Shown one piece after another: positions 7,867 to 15,987 of a stretch of 54,734 nt of DNA. Source of the DNA: Clostridiales bacterium UBA7001 (lineage in GTDB: Bacteria; Bacillota; Clostridia; TANB77; CAG-508); contig DJXP01000040.1 in NCBI GenBank assembly GCA_002449785.1, positions 1 to 54,734 on the forward strand. Reading direction: 5' to 3'. The translations under genes were made by a program, and so were the position numbers. Each line of letters opens with the position of its first letter. The stretch's first letter is position 1. The notes beneath the pieces are model-generated. The model had not been told where the DNA came from and searched no databases. It saw only the letters and a program-made list of their open reading frames with translations.

Positions 7867-8721
7867 ATGACGCAAATTATAGATGGAAAAGAATTAGCTA
7901 AAAATATAAAATTACAATTGAAAATAGAAGTAGAAAACTTAAGAAAAAATGGAATTATTCCTAAGCTTGCTGTTATAATGATTGGTGATGATCCTGCATC
8001 TAAAGTATATGTTAAAAATAAGTCTAGAGCTTGCCAAAAAGTTGGTATTGAGTTTGAAGAATATTTATTTGATGCAAATATTGAAGAAAAAGAATTATTT
8101 AGTATAATTGAAAAATTAAATAAAGATAAATCTGTTACAGGTATTTTATTACAAGCACCTATTCCAAAACATCTAAATATAAATAAAGCAATTGAACTTA
8201 TTTCTCCATCTAAAGATGTTGATGGTTTTAATCCAGTTAATATTGGAAAATTAACTATTGGTGAAGATACTTTTATATCATGTACACCATATGGAATAAT
8301 GAAAATGTTTGAAGAATATAAAATACAAACCGAAGGGAAACATGTAGTTATATTAGGCAGAAGTAATATTGTTGGAAAACCTTTAATTCAATGTATGCTA
8401 AACCTTAATTCTACTGTTACAGTGTGTCATTCAAGAACTAATAATATTGAAGAAATAACCAGAACAGCAGATATTTTAATTTCTGCAATAGGTAAGCCGA
8501 AATTTGTTAAGGAAAATATGATAAAAGACGGAGCTGTTATAATTGATGTGGGAATTAATAGAGTAAATAATGGTAGTATTGTAGGAGATACTGACTATGA
8601 AAATATATACAAAAAAGCATCATATATTACACCTGTTCCTGGCGGAGTAGGTCCAATGACAATAGCAATGCTTTTAACAAATGTTGTAAAGGCTGCAAAA
8701 CTTAATAATTGTGAAAAGTAA
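7867..8721 (+). CDS. folD: Bifunctional methylenetetrahydrofolate dehydrogenase / methenyltetrahydrofolate cyclohydrolase
   Basis: Cytosolic one-carbon enzyme that interconverts 5,10-methylene-THF and 10-formyl-THF using NADP. At 284 residues it has the normal length. Conserved features: VYVKNKSRACQKVG with the catalytic lysine (about residue 56), LLQAPIPKH, the signature KDVDGFNPVN, the Rossmann segment GRSNIVGKPL, the PVPGGVGPMT signature near the C-terminus, and DVGIN. AAAGGG lies 7 bases before ATG 7867, and the gene starts 22 bases after the SH3 gene, so it may be co-transcribed. It ends at a clear intrinsic terminator (8741). Confidence 0.97.
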   Translation: MTQIIDGKELAKNIKLQLKIEVENLRKNGIIPKLAVIMIGDDPASKVYVKNKSRACQKVGIEFEEYLFDANIEEKELFSIIEKLNKDKSVTGILLQAPIPKHLNINKAIELISPSKDVDGFNPVNIGKLTIGEDTFISCTPYGIMKMFEEYKIQTEGKHVVILGRSNIVGKPLIQCMLNLNSTVTVCHSRTNNIEEITRTADILISAIGKPKFVKENMIKDGAVIIDVGINRVNNGSIVGDTDYENIYKKASYITPVPGGVGPMTIAMLLTNVVKAAKLNNCEK

Positions 8722-8740
8722 ATATATTAAAATAATAGGG

Positions 8741-8765
8741 GCATAGGTTTATCTATGCTTTTTTT
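8741..8765 (+). terminator. Intrinsic terminator of folD
   Basis: GCATAG / CTATGC stem (8741-8746, 8753-8758) with a 6-nt loop and an uninterrupted T7 run. Confidence 0.85.
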
Positions 8766-8767
8766 AT

Positions 8768-8920
8768 TTTATAGGAAAGTACTACGTACTTCCTATAAAA
8801 TAAAGCCTTCGGCAACATTGCACACAAATTTTACTATGTAAAATTTGGCGCTTCGAACAAAGACGGACCACTTAAAGAAAATTAAAAGTATAGAGTATTA
8901 AAAAAGTGGTCCTTTTGTTC
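8768..8920. other. Multi-hairpin intergenic element between folD and dprA
   Basis: Three stem-loops in a row in a gene-free stretch. (1) 8768-8800: TTTATAGGAA / TTCCTATAAA plus an inner GTAC / GTAC. (2) 8826-8846: AAATTTTAC / GTAAAATTT, a 9-bp perfect stem with a 3-nt loop. (3) 8855-8920: GAACAAA + GGACCACTT pairing with AAGTGGTCC + TTTGTTC, i.e. 16 bp with a small bulge, closing a 30-nt loop. Between (1) and (2) is a GC-richer stretch, GCCTTCGGCAACATTGC. I do not recognise a known riboswitch. It may be a non-coding RNA, a leader of dprA, or a non-autonomous repeat. Confidence 0.6.
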
Positions 8921-8946
8921 TTTACTTTGATAGCATTATACACAAA

Positions 8947-9825
8947 TTGAAAGGAGAGATTATTATAGAAAACTATTATGATATTTGGTTTTCATCTATT
9001 AATATAAAAAATAAATATAAACTTAGATTATTAGAATTATATGATAGTAATAAAATTTGGAATTTGAATGAAAAAGAGTTTATGAGTTTAAAAATTCGAA
9101 AAGATATTTTTAATGAAATTGAAATTTCTAAAAAAAAGTATAATATAAAAAAATATCAAAATTATATTATAAAAAATGATATTAAGTTAATATCAGTAAG
9201 AGATAAAAACAATTATCCTAAAAAATTATATTATATTGATAATATGCCAGCTTATTTGTATGTTAGAGGAAACATAAATAATTTATATTCAGACAATGTT
9301 GCAGTTGTGGGGTCAAGACATGCAACAGAATATGGCAGATATGTTTCCAGAAAAATTGGAAAAGAACTAGCAGATATGAATATAAATATAGTTAGTGGCT
9401 TAGCCTTAGGAATAGATAAATTTGCACATCTTGGTGCATTAGATAGTAGAATTGGTAAAACTATTGCTGTCTTAGGAACTGGAGTATCTAATGAAGAAAT
9501 ATATCCATATCAGAATAAAAGAATATTTGAAAGGATTTTAGAAAATGGTGGTACTATTATTTCTGAATATAAATTAAATACTGCTCCAAATAAAGAAAAT
9601 TTTCCACTTAGAAACAGAATTATCAGTGGGATTTCTGATAAAATTATTATTGTAGAAGCTACAAAAAATAGTGGTAGTTTAATAACTGCAAGATATGGGT
9701 TGGAACAAGGAAAAGATATTTATGCTGTCCCAGGAAACATTACATCAAAAAATTCGATAGGAACTAATAAGTTGATAGAAGAAGGTGCATATTTATTTAA
9801 AAAAACAAGTGATATATTATACTAA
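8947..9825 (+). CDS. dprA: DNA processing protein DprA (Smf), start codon uncertain
   Basis: Loads RecA on single-stranded DNA taken up in transformation. Core Rossmann-like domain: VAVVGSRHATEYGR near residue 118, VSGLALGIDKFAH, TIAVLGTGV, YP, GGTIISEY, FPLRNRIISGISD, the NSGSLITARYGLEQGK signature and VPGNI. The N-terminus is divergent and the usual C-terminal winged helix is absent (292 residues at most). The start is odd: TTG 8947 has no Shine-Dalgarno before it, while AAAGGAG (8950-8956) lies just inside that frame, followed at good spacing only by ATT 8962 or ATA 8965. No ATG or GTG exists near the 5' end in this frame. The gene stands alone before the PBP gene. Confidence 0.93.
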   Translation: MKGEIIIENYYDIWFSSINIKNKYKLRLLELYDSNKIWNLNEKEFMSLKIRKDIFNEIEISKKKYNIKKYQNYIIKNDIKLISVRDKNNYPKKLYYIDNMPAYLYVRGNINNLYSDNVAVVGSRHATEYGRYVSRKIGKELADMNINIVSGLALGIDKFAHLGALDSRIGKTIAVLGTGVSNEEIYPYQNKRIFERILENGGTIISEYKLNTAPNKENFPLRNRIISGISDKIIIVEATKNSGSLITARYGLEQGKDIYAVPGNITSKNSIGTNKLIEEGAYLFKKTSDILY

Positions 9826-9952
9826 AAACTAAAATAAAAAAACTATAAAAAACACTTTATCTTTTTTTATAAATGTAATATAATACTCATGATATTACAA
9901 AATGAAAAAAGTTTCTTTTTATAAAAATAGATGCAAGAGATAAGGAGGATTT

Positions 9953-12757
9953 ATGGGAAACAGTAATAATGATAAAACCAAAAGAATAAAAACTTCAGAT
10001 TTAAAAAAGAAAATGAAAAGTAAAGGAAAAAATAATTCAAGACCTAAAAATGAAAAAAATAAATTTAAGAATAGACATCCAAAGATTAGTTTAGCTATAA
10101 AAATTATATTGATCATATTAGTTTTATGTATGATAATAGGTGCAGGAATTCTTGTAGGTGTTTTTTATGGTTTCTTTGGTGATGAGTTAAAAATAGATAT
10201 GGCTACATTAAAAGTAGGATATGAGAACTCAACAGTTTATGACGCTGATGGAGAGTTAATTGCAACTTTAAGTGGTGGAACTAAAAGGAAGAGTATAAGT
10301 TTATCTGAAATGTCTGAATATTTGCCAAAAGCATATGTTGCTATAGAAGACGAAAGATTTTATAATCATAGTGGAATAGATATTGGAAGAACTGGATATG
10401 CTACTGTTAATTATTTAATTCATAAAGGAAATTCAAATTTTGGTGGTAGTACTATCACACAACAAGTTATAAAAAATATTACTCAAGATAAAGAGAGAAC
10501 AGCACTGGCCGGTGTAATGAGAAAGGTTAAAGAAATTTCAAAAGCTATTCAAGTTGAACATTATTTATCTAAAGATCAAATATTAGAATTGTATTTAAAT
10601 TTAATATTTGTTGGTGGAGATGATGTTAATGGTGTTGAACTTGGTTCAATATATTATTTCGATAAAAGTGCAAAAGATTTAAGCATTGCTGAATGTGCAT
10701 ATATGGCAGGTATTAATAATTCTCCAAATGCATATAAGCCTTTTGCGGATTTTGCAGATAAAGAAAATCCTGAAGAAGAAAAACAAAAAATGGCTGAAAA
10801 AATTAAAACAAGAACTAAAACAGTATTAGGTAAAATGAAACAATTAGCATATATTTCTGATGACCAGTACAATGAAGCAGTAGCAGAAGTTGATAATGGA
10901 TTAGCGTTTAAAAAAGGTGAAAGCGCTAGTGTAACAACAGATGTGTCTTATCATACAGAGGCTGCTATTAGTCAAATATTAGAACAGATTATGAAAGATA
11001 ATCCAGATATGAATAGAGATATGGCAGAAATGACATTATATAGTAGTGGGTATAAGATTTATACAACACAAAAGACAAGTATACAAAAAATATTAGAAGA
11101 AGAAATTGTAAAAGATACCTGGTTTACAAGTTCAAAATATACAGATAAAGATAAAGAAACAGGTGAGAAAGTACAAGTTACTCAATATTCAACCCCAACA
11201 ATGGTTATAGAAGATCAAACAACAGGTCAAGTTGTTGCTGCTGCTACTGCAACAGGAAGCAAAGAAGAAAGAACAGCAATCACTAAACTTGGATATTTGA
11301 ATTTTGCCACAGATATAAAGAAACAAACAGGTTCATCAATGAAACCAATATCTGTAATTGCTCCAGGACTAGAAACAGGTGTTATTACAGGTGCAACTGT
11401 TTATTATAATTTAAATTCAACTTGGGGAGCCAATAGTGCAAACCCATGGAATCCAAAGAATTCTACTGGATATAGTACTTATTCAAATATGCGTACAGCA
11501 ATTGAGCTTTCATATAATATTCCTCATGCTAAAGCATTAACTAATATTGGTACAGAAGCAGCAGTTGAATTTTGCAAAAAAGTGGGATTACCAGATTTTA
11601 CAGAAGAAGGATTAAGCTTAGCACTTGGTGGACTTCATGATGGAGTTTCACCTGCACAAATGGTGGCAGCATATTCTGCAATTGCTAATGATGGATTATA
11701 TATAACTCCAACTTTCTATACAAAAGTTACAGATAGTGAGGGAAATACAATTTATGAACCAAGTCAAGAAGAAACTCGTGCTATGACAGAACAAAATGCA
11801 TTTATTGAAAAAGATATATTAACACAGCCTGTTGTTGGAACTCGCGGTACAGCTAAGTATTGTGCTATACCAGGAATTGAAACTGCTGCTAAAACAGGTA
11901 CAACAAATGATGATTTTGATAGATGGCTTTCAGGATTTACACCATATTATACTGCAACTTGTTGGTATGGTTATGAGCATAATGCAGAAGTACATTATAG
12001 TGGAAATCCAGCTGGAAAACTATGGGCTACTGTTATGAAAGCAGTTCATAAAGATTTGCCAAATGCGGAATTTGCAGAACCAGAAGGAATTATTAGAAAA
12101 CAAGTTTGCTCAATTTCAGGAAAACTTGCAACAGCCTCATGTGGAGGAAATGTTTATACAGAACTATTTACAGAATCTAGTGTCCCAACTGAAACTTGTG
12201 AAGGACATGGTGGGTCAGTTAGAATTTGTGCAGATTCAGGATTATTAGCACTTAATACATGCCCAAATGTTTCAGAAGTATATGGATATGTTCCTGAAAA
12301 AGAAAAAGATGCTCCTTGGGTAACAAAAGGTGCTGCTTCATCAGTTCCAACTGATTTTTGTAATATACATGTAGGTTCAGGAGTGTCACCATATGAACAA
12401 GCTGCATGGCAAGCTGCTACAGATGCAGCTGCAGCACAAGCTTCAGGAGATGCAGCAGCAGCTGCTGAAGCACAAGCAAGGTTTGAAGAAGCTAATAGAA
12501 AACTTCAAGAAAGTAAAGGAATACCACAACCACAAGTTCAACAACCAGCACAGACTCAAACACAAACTCAACAAACACAACAACAAACACAACAACAAGC
12601 ACAAAAAACTACAGAAACTCCATCAACTCAAACAACAGAAACACCTCAAGGTCAGACAGGAAGTGGAGATGGTGGAAATGGTGCTGAAGCACAGGCACAG
12701 CCACCAGCTCAAGAACAAGCTGGTGGAGCAAGTGATGGGCAAACTCCCGGAACATAG
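9953..12757 (+). CDS. Class A penicillin-binding protein (PBP1A-type transglycosylase/transpeptidase)
   Basis: Polymerises and cross-links peptidoglycan outside the membrane. Order: a basic cytoplasmic tail of about 45 residues, one membrane helix (about 48-75), a GT51 glycosyltransferase domain with the catalytic Glu132 in EDERFYNH and GGSTITQQ, and a penicillin-binding transpeptidase domain. The latter has SSMK (Ser461, Lys464), SYN (520-522) and KTGT (647-650). After the catalytic part come cysteine-containing segments (VCSISGKLA, ICADSGLLA), then an extracellular Ala-rich helix and a Gln/Thr/Pro-rich disordered tail of about 130 residues. AAGGAGG is well placed before ATG 9953. FemX-like, alanine racemase and FtsH genes follow closely, giving a wall-building operon. 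Confidence 0.96.
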   Translation: MGNSNNDKTKRIKTSDLKKKMKSKGKNNSRPKNEKNKFKNRHPKISLAIKIILIILVLCMIIGAGILVGVFYGFFGDELKIDMATLKVGYENSTVYDADGELIATLSGGTKRKSISLSEMSEYLPKAYVAIEDERFYNHSGIDIGRTGYATVNYLIHKGNSNFGGSTITQQVIKNITQDKERTALAGVMRKVKEISKAIQVEHYLSKDQILELYLNLIFVGGDDVNGVELGSIYYFDKSAKDLSIAECAYMAGINNSPNAYKPFADFADKENPEEEKQKMAEKIKTRTKTVLGKMKQLAYISDDQYNEAVAEVDNGLAFKKGESASVTTDVSYHTEAAISQILEQIMKDNPDMNRDMAEMTLYSSGYKIYTTQKTSIQKILEEEIVKDTWFTSSKYTDKDKETGEKVQVTQYSTPTMVIEDQTTGQVVAAATATGSKEERTAITKLGYLNFATDIKKQTGSSMKPISVIAPGLETGVITGATVYYNLNSTWGANSANPWNPKNSTGYSTYSNMRTAIELSYNIPHAKALTNIGTEAAVEFCKKVGLPDFTEEGLSLALGGLHDGVSPAQMVAAYSAIANDGLYITPTFYTKVTDSEGNTIYEPSQEETRAMTEQNAFIEKDILTQPVVGTRGTAKYCAIPGIETAAKTGTTNDDFDRWLSGFTPYYTATCWYGYEHNAEVHYSGNPAGKLWATVMKAVHKDLPNAEFAEPEGIIRKQVCSISGKLATASCGGNVYTELFTESSVPTETCEGHGGSVRICADSGLLALNTCPNVSEVYGYVPEKEKDAPWVTKGAASSVPTDFCNIHVGSGVSPYEQAAWQAATDAAAAQASGDAAAAAEAQARFEEANRKLQESKGIPQPQVQQPAQTQTQTQQTQQQTQQQAQKTTETPSTQTTETPQGQTGSGDGGNGAEAQAQPPAQEQAGGASDGQTPGT

Positions 12758-12769
12758 GCAATCTAAATA

Positions 12770-13849
12770 ATGGAGGAAAAATTGAGATTATTAGAAGACA
12801 AAGATAAAGATAATTATAAAAATTTTTTAGAAAATCATGAAAGATGTAATTTTCAACAATCCCTTGAATGGGGAAATGTAAAAACGAACTGGAAAAAAGA
12901 AGTTATTCTTTCTGAAGATGAAAATGGGAGTATTAGAGGTACTTTATGTGTTTGGATTAGAAAAATACCGCTATTTGGAAACATTATGTATTCTGCTAGA
13001 GGACCGGTTTGTGATTTATATAATGAAGATATAATTAAAGATTTGGTTGAAGGTGCTGGTATTCTTGCAAAAAAATATAAAGCTTTTGCTCTTAGAGTTG
13101 AACCAGATGTTTTAAAATCTGATGAAGAATTCAGAAAAATAATATTAAAAAATGGATTTAAAATAAAAGATGATAGTAAAGATTTTAAAGATGAAATACA
13201 ACCTAGATTTGTATTTAGATTAGACTTGAGAGGAAAAACAGAAGATGAAATTTTTTCAGCATTTCACCAAAAAACTAGATATAATATTAGACTAGCTACT
13301 AAAAAGGGAGTTGAAGTTAAAGAAGGAACAAAAGAAGATTTAAAAGAATTTTATAAAATTATGGTAGAAACAGGTGAAAGAGATAATTTTTTAATTAGAT
13401 CGCTTTCATATTTTGAAAAAATGTATGATGAGATGGCTCCAAAACATATGAAATTACTAATGGCTTATCATGATAATGAGCCTATTGCTGGAATTATTCC
13501 TATTATGTATGGAAATAAAACATGGTATTTATATGGAGCTAGTTCAAACAAACATAGAAATTTGATGCCAAATTATTTACTTCAATGGACTATGATAAAA
13601 GAAGCTATTGAAAATAAATGTGATATGTATGACTTTAGAGGTGTTTCTGGTGTAGTTGATGAATCACATCCACAATATGGATTATATCGATTCAAGAAAG
13701 GATTTAATGCTGATTTTACTGAATTTATAGGTGAAATTTATATTCCATATAAACCAATAAAATATAAATTATATAAAATTGCAGAAAAAACTTTTAGATC
13801 GCTTCGAACTATAAAAAGGAACTTAAATGAAAAAATTAGAAATAAATAA
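12770..13849 (+). CDS. femX: FemABX-family peptidoglycan interpeptide bridge aminoacyltransferase
   Basis: Family of tRNA-dependent enzymes that add amino acids to the lysine side chain of lipid II. Typical features: FQQSLEWGNVK near the N-terminus, YSARGPV, two GNAT-like domains, TRYNIRLATKKGVEV, YLYGASSNKHRNLMPNYLLQW and DMYDFRGVSG...YGLYRFKKGF near the end. The 359 residues are shorter than staphylococcal FemX because the two-helix coiled-coil arm is absent, as in FemX of Weissella. ATG 12770 lacks an upstream Shine-Dalgarno; GGAGG at 12772-12776 would serve TTG 12782 instead, so the true start may be four codons later. It sits 13 bases after the PBP gene and overlaps alr by 23 bases. Confidence 0.92.
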   Translation: MEEKLRLLEDKDKDNYKNFLENHERCNFQQSLEWGNVKTNWKKEVILSEDENGSIRGTLCVWIRKIPLFGNIMYSARGPVCDLYNEDIIKDLVEGAGILAKKYKAFALRVEPDVLKSDEEFRKIILKNGFKIKDDSKDFKDEIQPRFVFRLDLRGKTEDEIFSAFHQKTRYNIRLATKKGVEVKEGTKEDLKEFYKIMVETGERDNFLIRSLSYFEKMYDEMAPKHMKLLMAYHDNEPIAGIIPIMYGNKTWYLYGASSNKHRNLMPNYLLQWTMIKEAIENKCDMYDFRGVSGVVDESHPQYGLYRFKKGFNADFTEFIGEIYIPYKPIKYKLYKIAEKTFRSLRTIKRNLNEKIRNK

Positions 13850-14921
13850 AAAAGATATTGAATATAACTTAAATGAAATAAAGAAAAGAATTGAAGGAAA
13901 GAATGTAAATATTATTGCAGTTGTTAAAGCAAATGGAATGGGATTAGATTTAGTAAAGTATTCTAAATTCTTAGTTGAAAGTGGAATTAATACTCTTGCA
14001 GTAGCAAATTTTGACGAAGCAATCGATTTAAGACTAGCTGATATAAATGAAGAAATATTAATGCTATCTCCTATTATTACTAAAAATGAATTACAAGAGC
14101 TAATTGAAAAAAATATAACATTAACAATTGGTTCTTTTGAAGAATTTGAAATGATTGAAAACATTTGTAGTAAAATAGATAAGAAGGCAAAAGCTCATAT
14201 TAAAATAGATACAGGTTTTGGAAGATATGGCTTTTTATATGATGATAAAGATACAGTTTTAGAAATGCTTAAAAAAGTTCAAAATGTTGAAATTACTGGA
14301 ATGTTTACACATTTTTCTAATGCAAAAAATGAAAAAGATACTAGATTGCAATTTAATAGATTTATTAGCATTATTAATTATTTAAAAGATAATGGATATA
14401 GTATAGACCGTTTACATTGTTCAGCTTCAACCGCATTTATAAAATATCCAGATATGATGTTAAATAGTGTGAGACTAGGTTCTATAATTCAAGGAAGAAC
14501 ATTATATGAAAAAGAAAAATTTAAAAAAGTAGGCAAGTTTAAGTCAATTATTACTGAAATAAAAGAACTACCAAAGGGATATAATATTAGTTATGGAAAT
14601 ACTTATAAAACAAAGCAAAAAACTAAAGTGGCTATTGTTCCTGTAGGATATATGGATGGATTAAATAAAGATAAATTAAGAGATGATTTTTCACTTAAAA
14701 ATAATATTATTTCGGTGCTTATGGAATTTAGAAAAATTTTTACAGATAATTCTATTAAAGTTAAAATTGAAAATACAGATTATAAAGTTATCGGAAGACT
14801 TGGAATGTATCATTCGATTGTTGATATATCTAGTGCAAAAAATATCAAAGTAGGAGATGAAGTTGAACTAAGCATTACACCCCTACAAACAAATGAAAAA
14901 ATCAGGAGGGAATATATATAG
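13827..14921 (+). CDS. alr: Alanine racemase (divergent)
   Basis: PLP enzyme that interconverts L- and D-alanine for the wall stem peptide. Length (364) and layout fit: a TIM barrel with the PLP lysine Lys34 in AVVKANGMG (the usual motif continues YGHG), KIDTGFGRYG, FTHFSNA, HCSAST and VRLGSIIQG. The C-terminal barrel carries the catalytic Tyr256 in ISYGNTY and the sequence VGYMDG. The normally conserved MDQ block near the C-terminus reads MYH here (GRLGMYHSIVD), so substrate contacts may differ. AAAAGGAAC precedes ATG 13827, inside the end of the FemX gene; the next start (GTG 14921) overlaps its stop by one base. Coupled translation of the three genes is likely. Confidence 0.9.
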   Translation: MKKLEINKKDIEYNLNEIKKRIEGKNVNIIAVVKANGMGLDLVKYSKFLVESGINTLAVANFDEAIDLRLADINEEILMLSPIITKNELQELIEKNITLTIGSFEEFEMIENICSKIDKKAKAHIKIDTGFGRYGFLYDDKDTVLEMLKKVQNVEITGMFTHFSNAKNEKDTRLQFNRFISIINYLKDNGYSIDRLHCSASTAFIKYPDMMLNSVRLGSIIQGRTLYEKEKFKKVGKFKSIITEIKELPKGYNISYGNTYKTKQKTKVAIVPVGYMDGLNKDKLRDDFSLKNNIISVLMEFRKIFTDNSIKVKIENTDYKVIGRLGMYHSIVDISSAKNIKVGDEVELSITPLQTNEKIRREYI

Positions 14922-15961
14922 TGGAACAAGATAATAAATTACATTTTTTTAAAAGAATTAAAGTTGCTATATTTAATTTAGAAGATTATGGTAAATTTTT
15001 AGGGGAAAGTGGATATAAAGCTGTTAAATATTTTTTATTACTAATTTTATTATTTTCATGTATTTTTGGATTTTCTAAAACTTTTTATATTAATAAAGGG
15101 ATAAAAAAAGTATATAACTATATAAATAATGAATTGCCTAGTTTTGAATATAATTCAAATAAATTACATTTTTCTCAAAAGGTTGAAGCATTTGATGAAG
15201 AATTTAAAGTAAAGTTATTTATAGATACTGATAATATCAGTCAAGATGTAATTAAAAATTATAAATCAAGAATATATGATGAAGAGTGGGGATTAATTCT
15301 TTTAGAAGATAGAATGCTAATTATATACGATAATAATGATATAGTAAATGAAACATATAGTATATTAAATAATATTTATGAGTTAAATTTTAAAGATAAA
15401 AATGAATTAATTGAATTATTAAATAGTAATAATAATAATTCGATTATATTTACTTATTTTATCATAATAACAATAGTTACATTTATATTTAAAATCATAT
15501 CTACTTTTTTTGATTTGATTATGATAGCTATTTTTGGATATTTTGTTGCTATATTTTGTAAAATTAGATTTAAATGGCAAGCACCTACAATTCTGGCAGT
15601 ATATTCGCTAACATTATCTATTGTATTAAATGCAATTTATAGTTTAATATATACTTTTACAGGCTTCGAAATTAGATATTTTGATGCTATGTATATATTA
15701 CTAGCATATGTATATATTATTGCTGCTATTTTTATGATTAGAACTGATATTATAAGAGATGCTACAGAACTACAAAAAATATATGAAGCACAAGTACAAA
15801 TTGCAAAAGAGCAAGAACAGGTAGATGAAGAAAATAATAAAGAAGATGAAAATAAAGAGAAAAAAGATACTAAAGATGAAGAAAATGATAAAGGAAAAAA
15901 AGAAGATGACAATAATCAGCCAGATGTAAATAATAGAGAACCAGATGGCTCAGAAATTTAA
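14921..15961 (+). CDS. DUF1189-like polytopic membrane protein
   Basis: Membrane protein of 346 residues, probably of the DUF1189 family, which has no assigned activity. It starts at GTG 14921 with AGGAGGG about 12 bases upstream. One helix lies at about 34-52, followed by an extracytoplasmic loop of about 110 residues. Four to five helices lie between about 172 and 285 (a YIP1-like bundle). The C-terminal cytoplasmic tail of about 55 residues is strongly charged (E/D/K/N only). The family call rests on overall topology and the N-terminal pattern. Sitting between alr and ftsH, it may serve the wall or membrane quality control, but this is only context. Confidence 0.7.
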   Translation: MEQDNKLHFFKRIKVAIFNLEDYGKFLGESGYKAVKYFLLLILLFSCIFGFSKTFYINKGIKKVYNYINNELPSFEYNSNKLHFSQKVEAFDEEFKVKLFIDTDNISQDVIKNYKSRIYDEEWGLILLEDRMLIIYDNNDIVNETYSILNNIYELNFKDKNELIELLNSNNNNSIIFTYFIIITIVTFIFKIISTFFDLIMIAIFGYFVAIFCKIRFKWQAPTILAVYSLTLSIVLNAIYSLIYTFTGFEIRYFDAMYILLAYVYIIAAIFMIRTDIIRDATELQKIYEAQVQIAKEQEQVDEENNKEDENKEKKDTKDEENDKGKKEDDNNQPDVNNREPDGSEI

Positions 15962-15987
15962 ATTAATAATAAAAAGGAAAAGGAAAG

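Noticed and set aside
8768..8800. Palindrome read as a second folD terminator
   Set aside because: folD already has a terminator with T7 at 8741; this stem is symmetrical and part of a larger three-hairpin element.
12393..12770. 125-residue Gln/His/Lys-rich open frame overlapping the 3' end of the PBP gene
   Set aside because: It is the shifted frame of the low-complexity Ala/Gln tail; no ribosome site, and composition is exactly what that frame would give.
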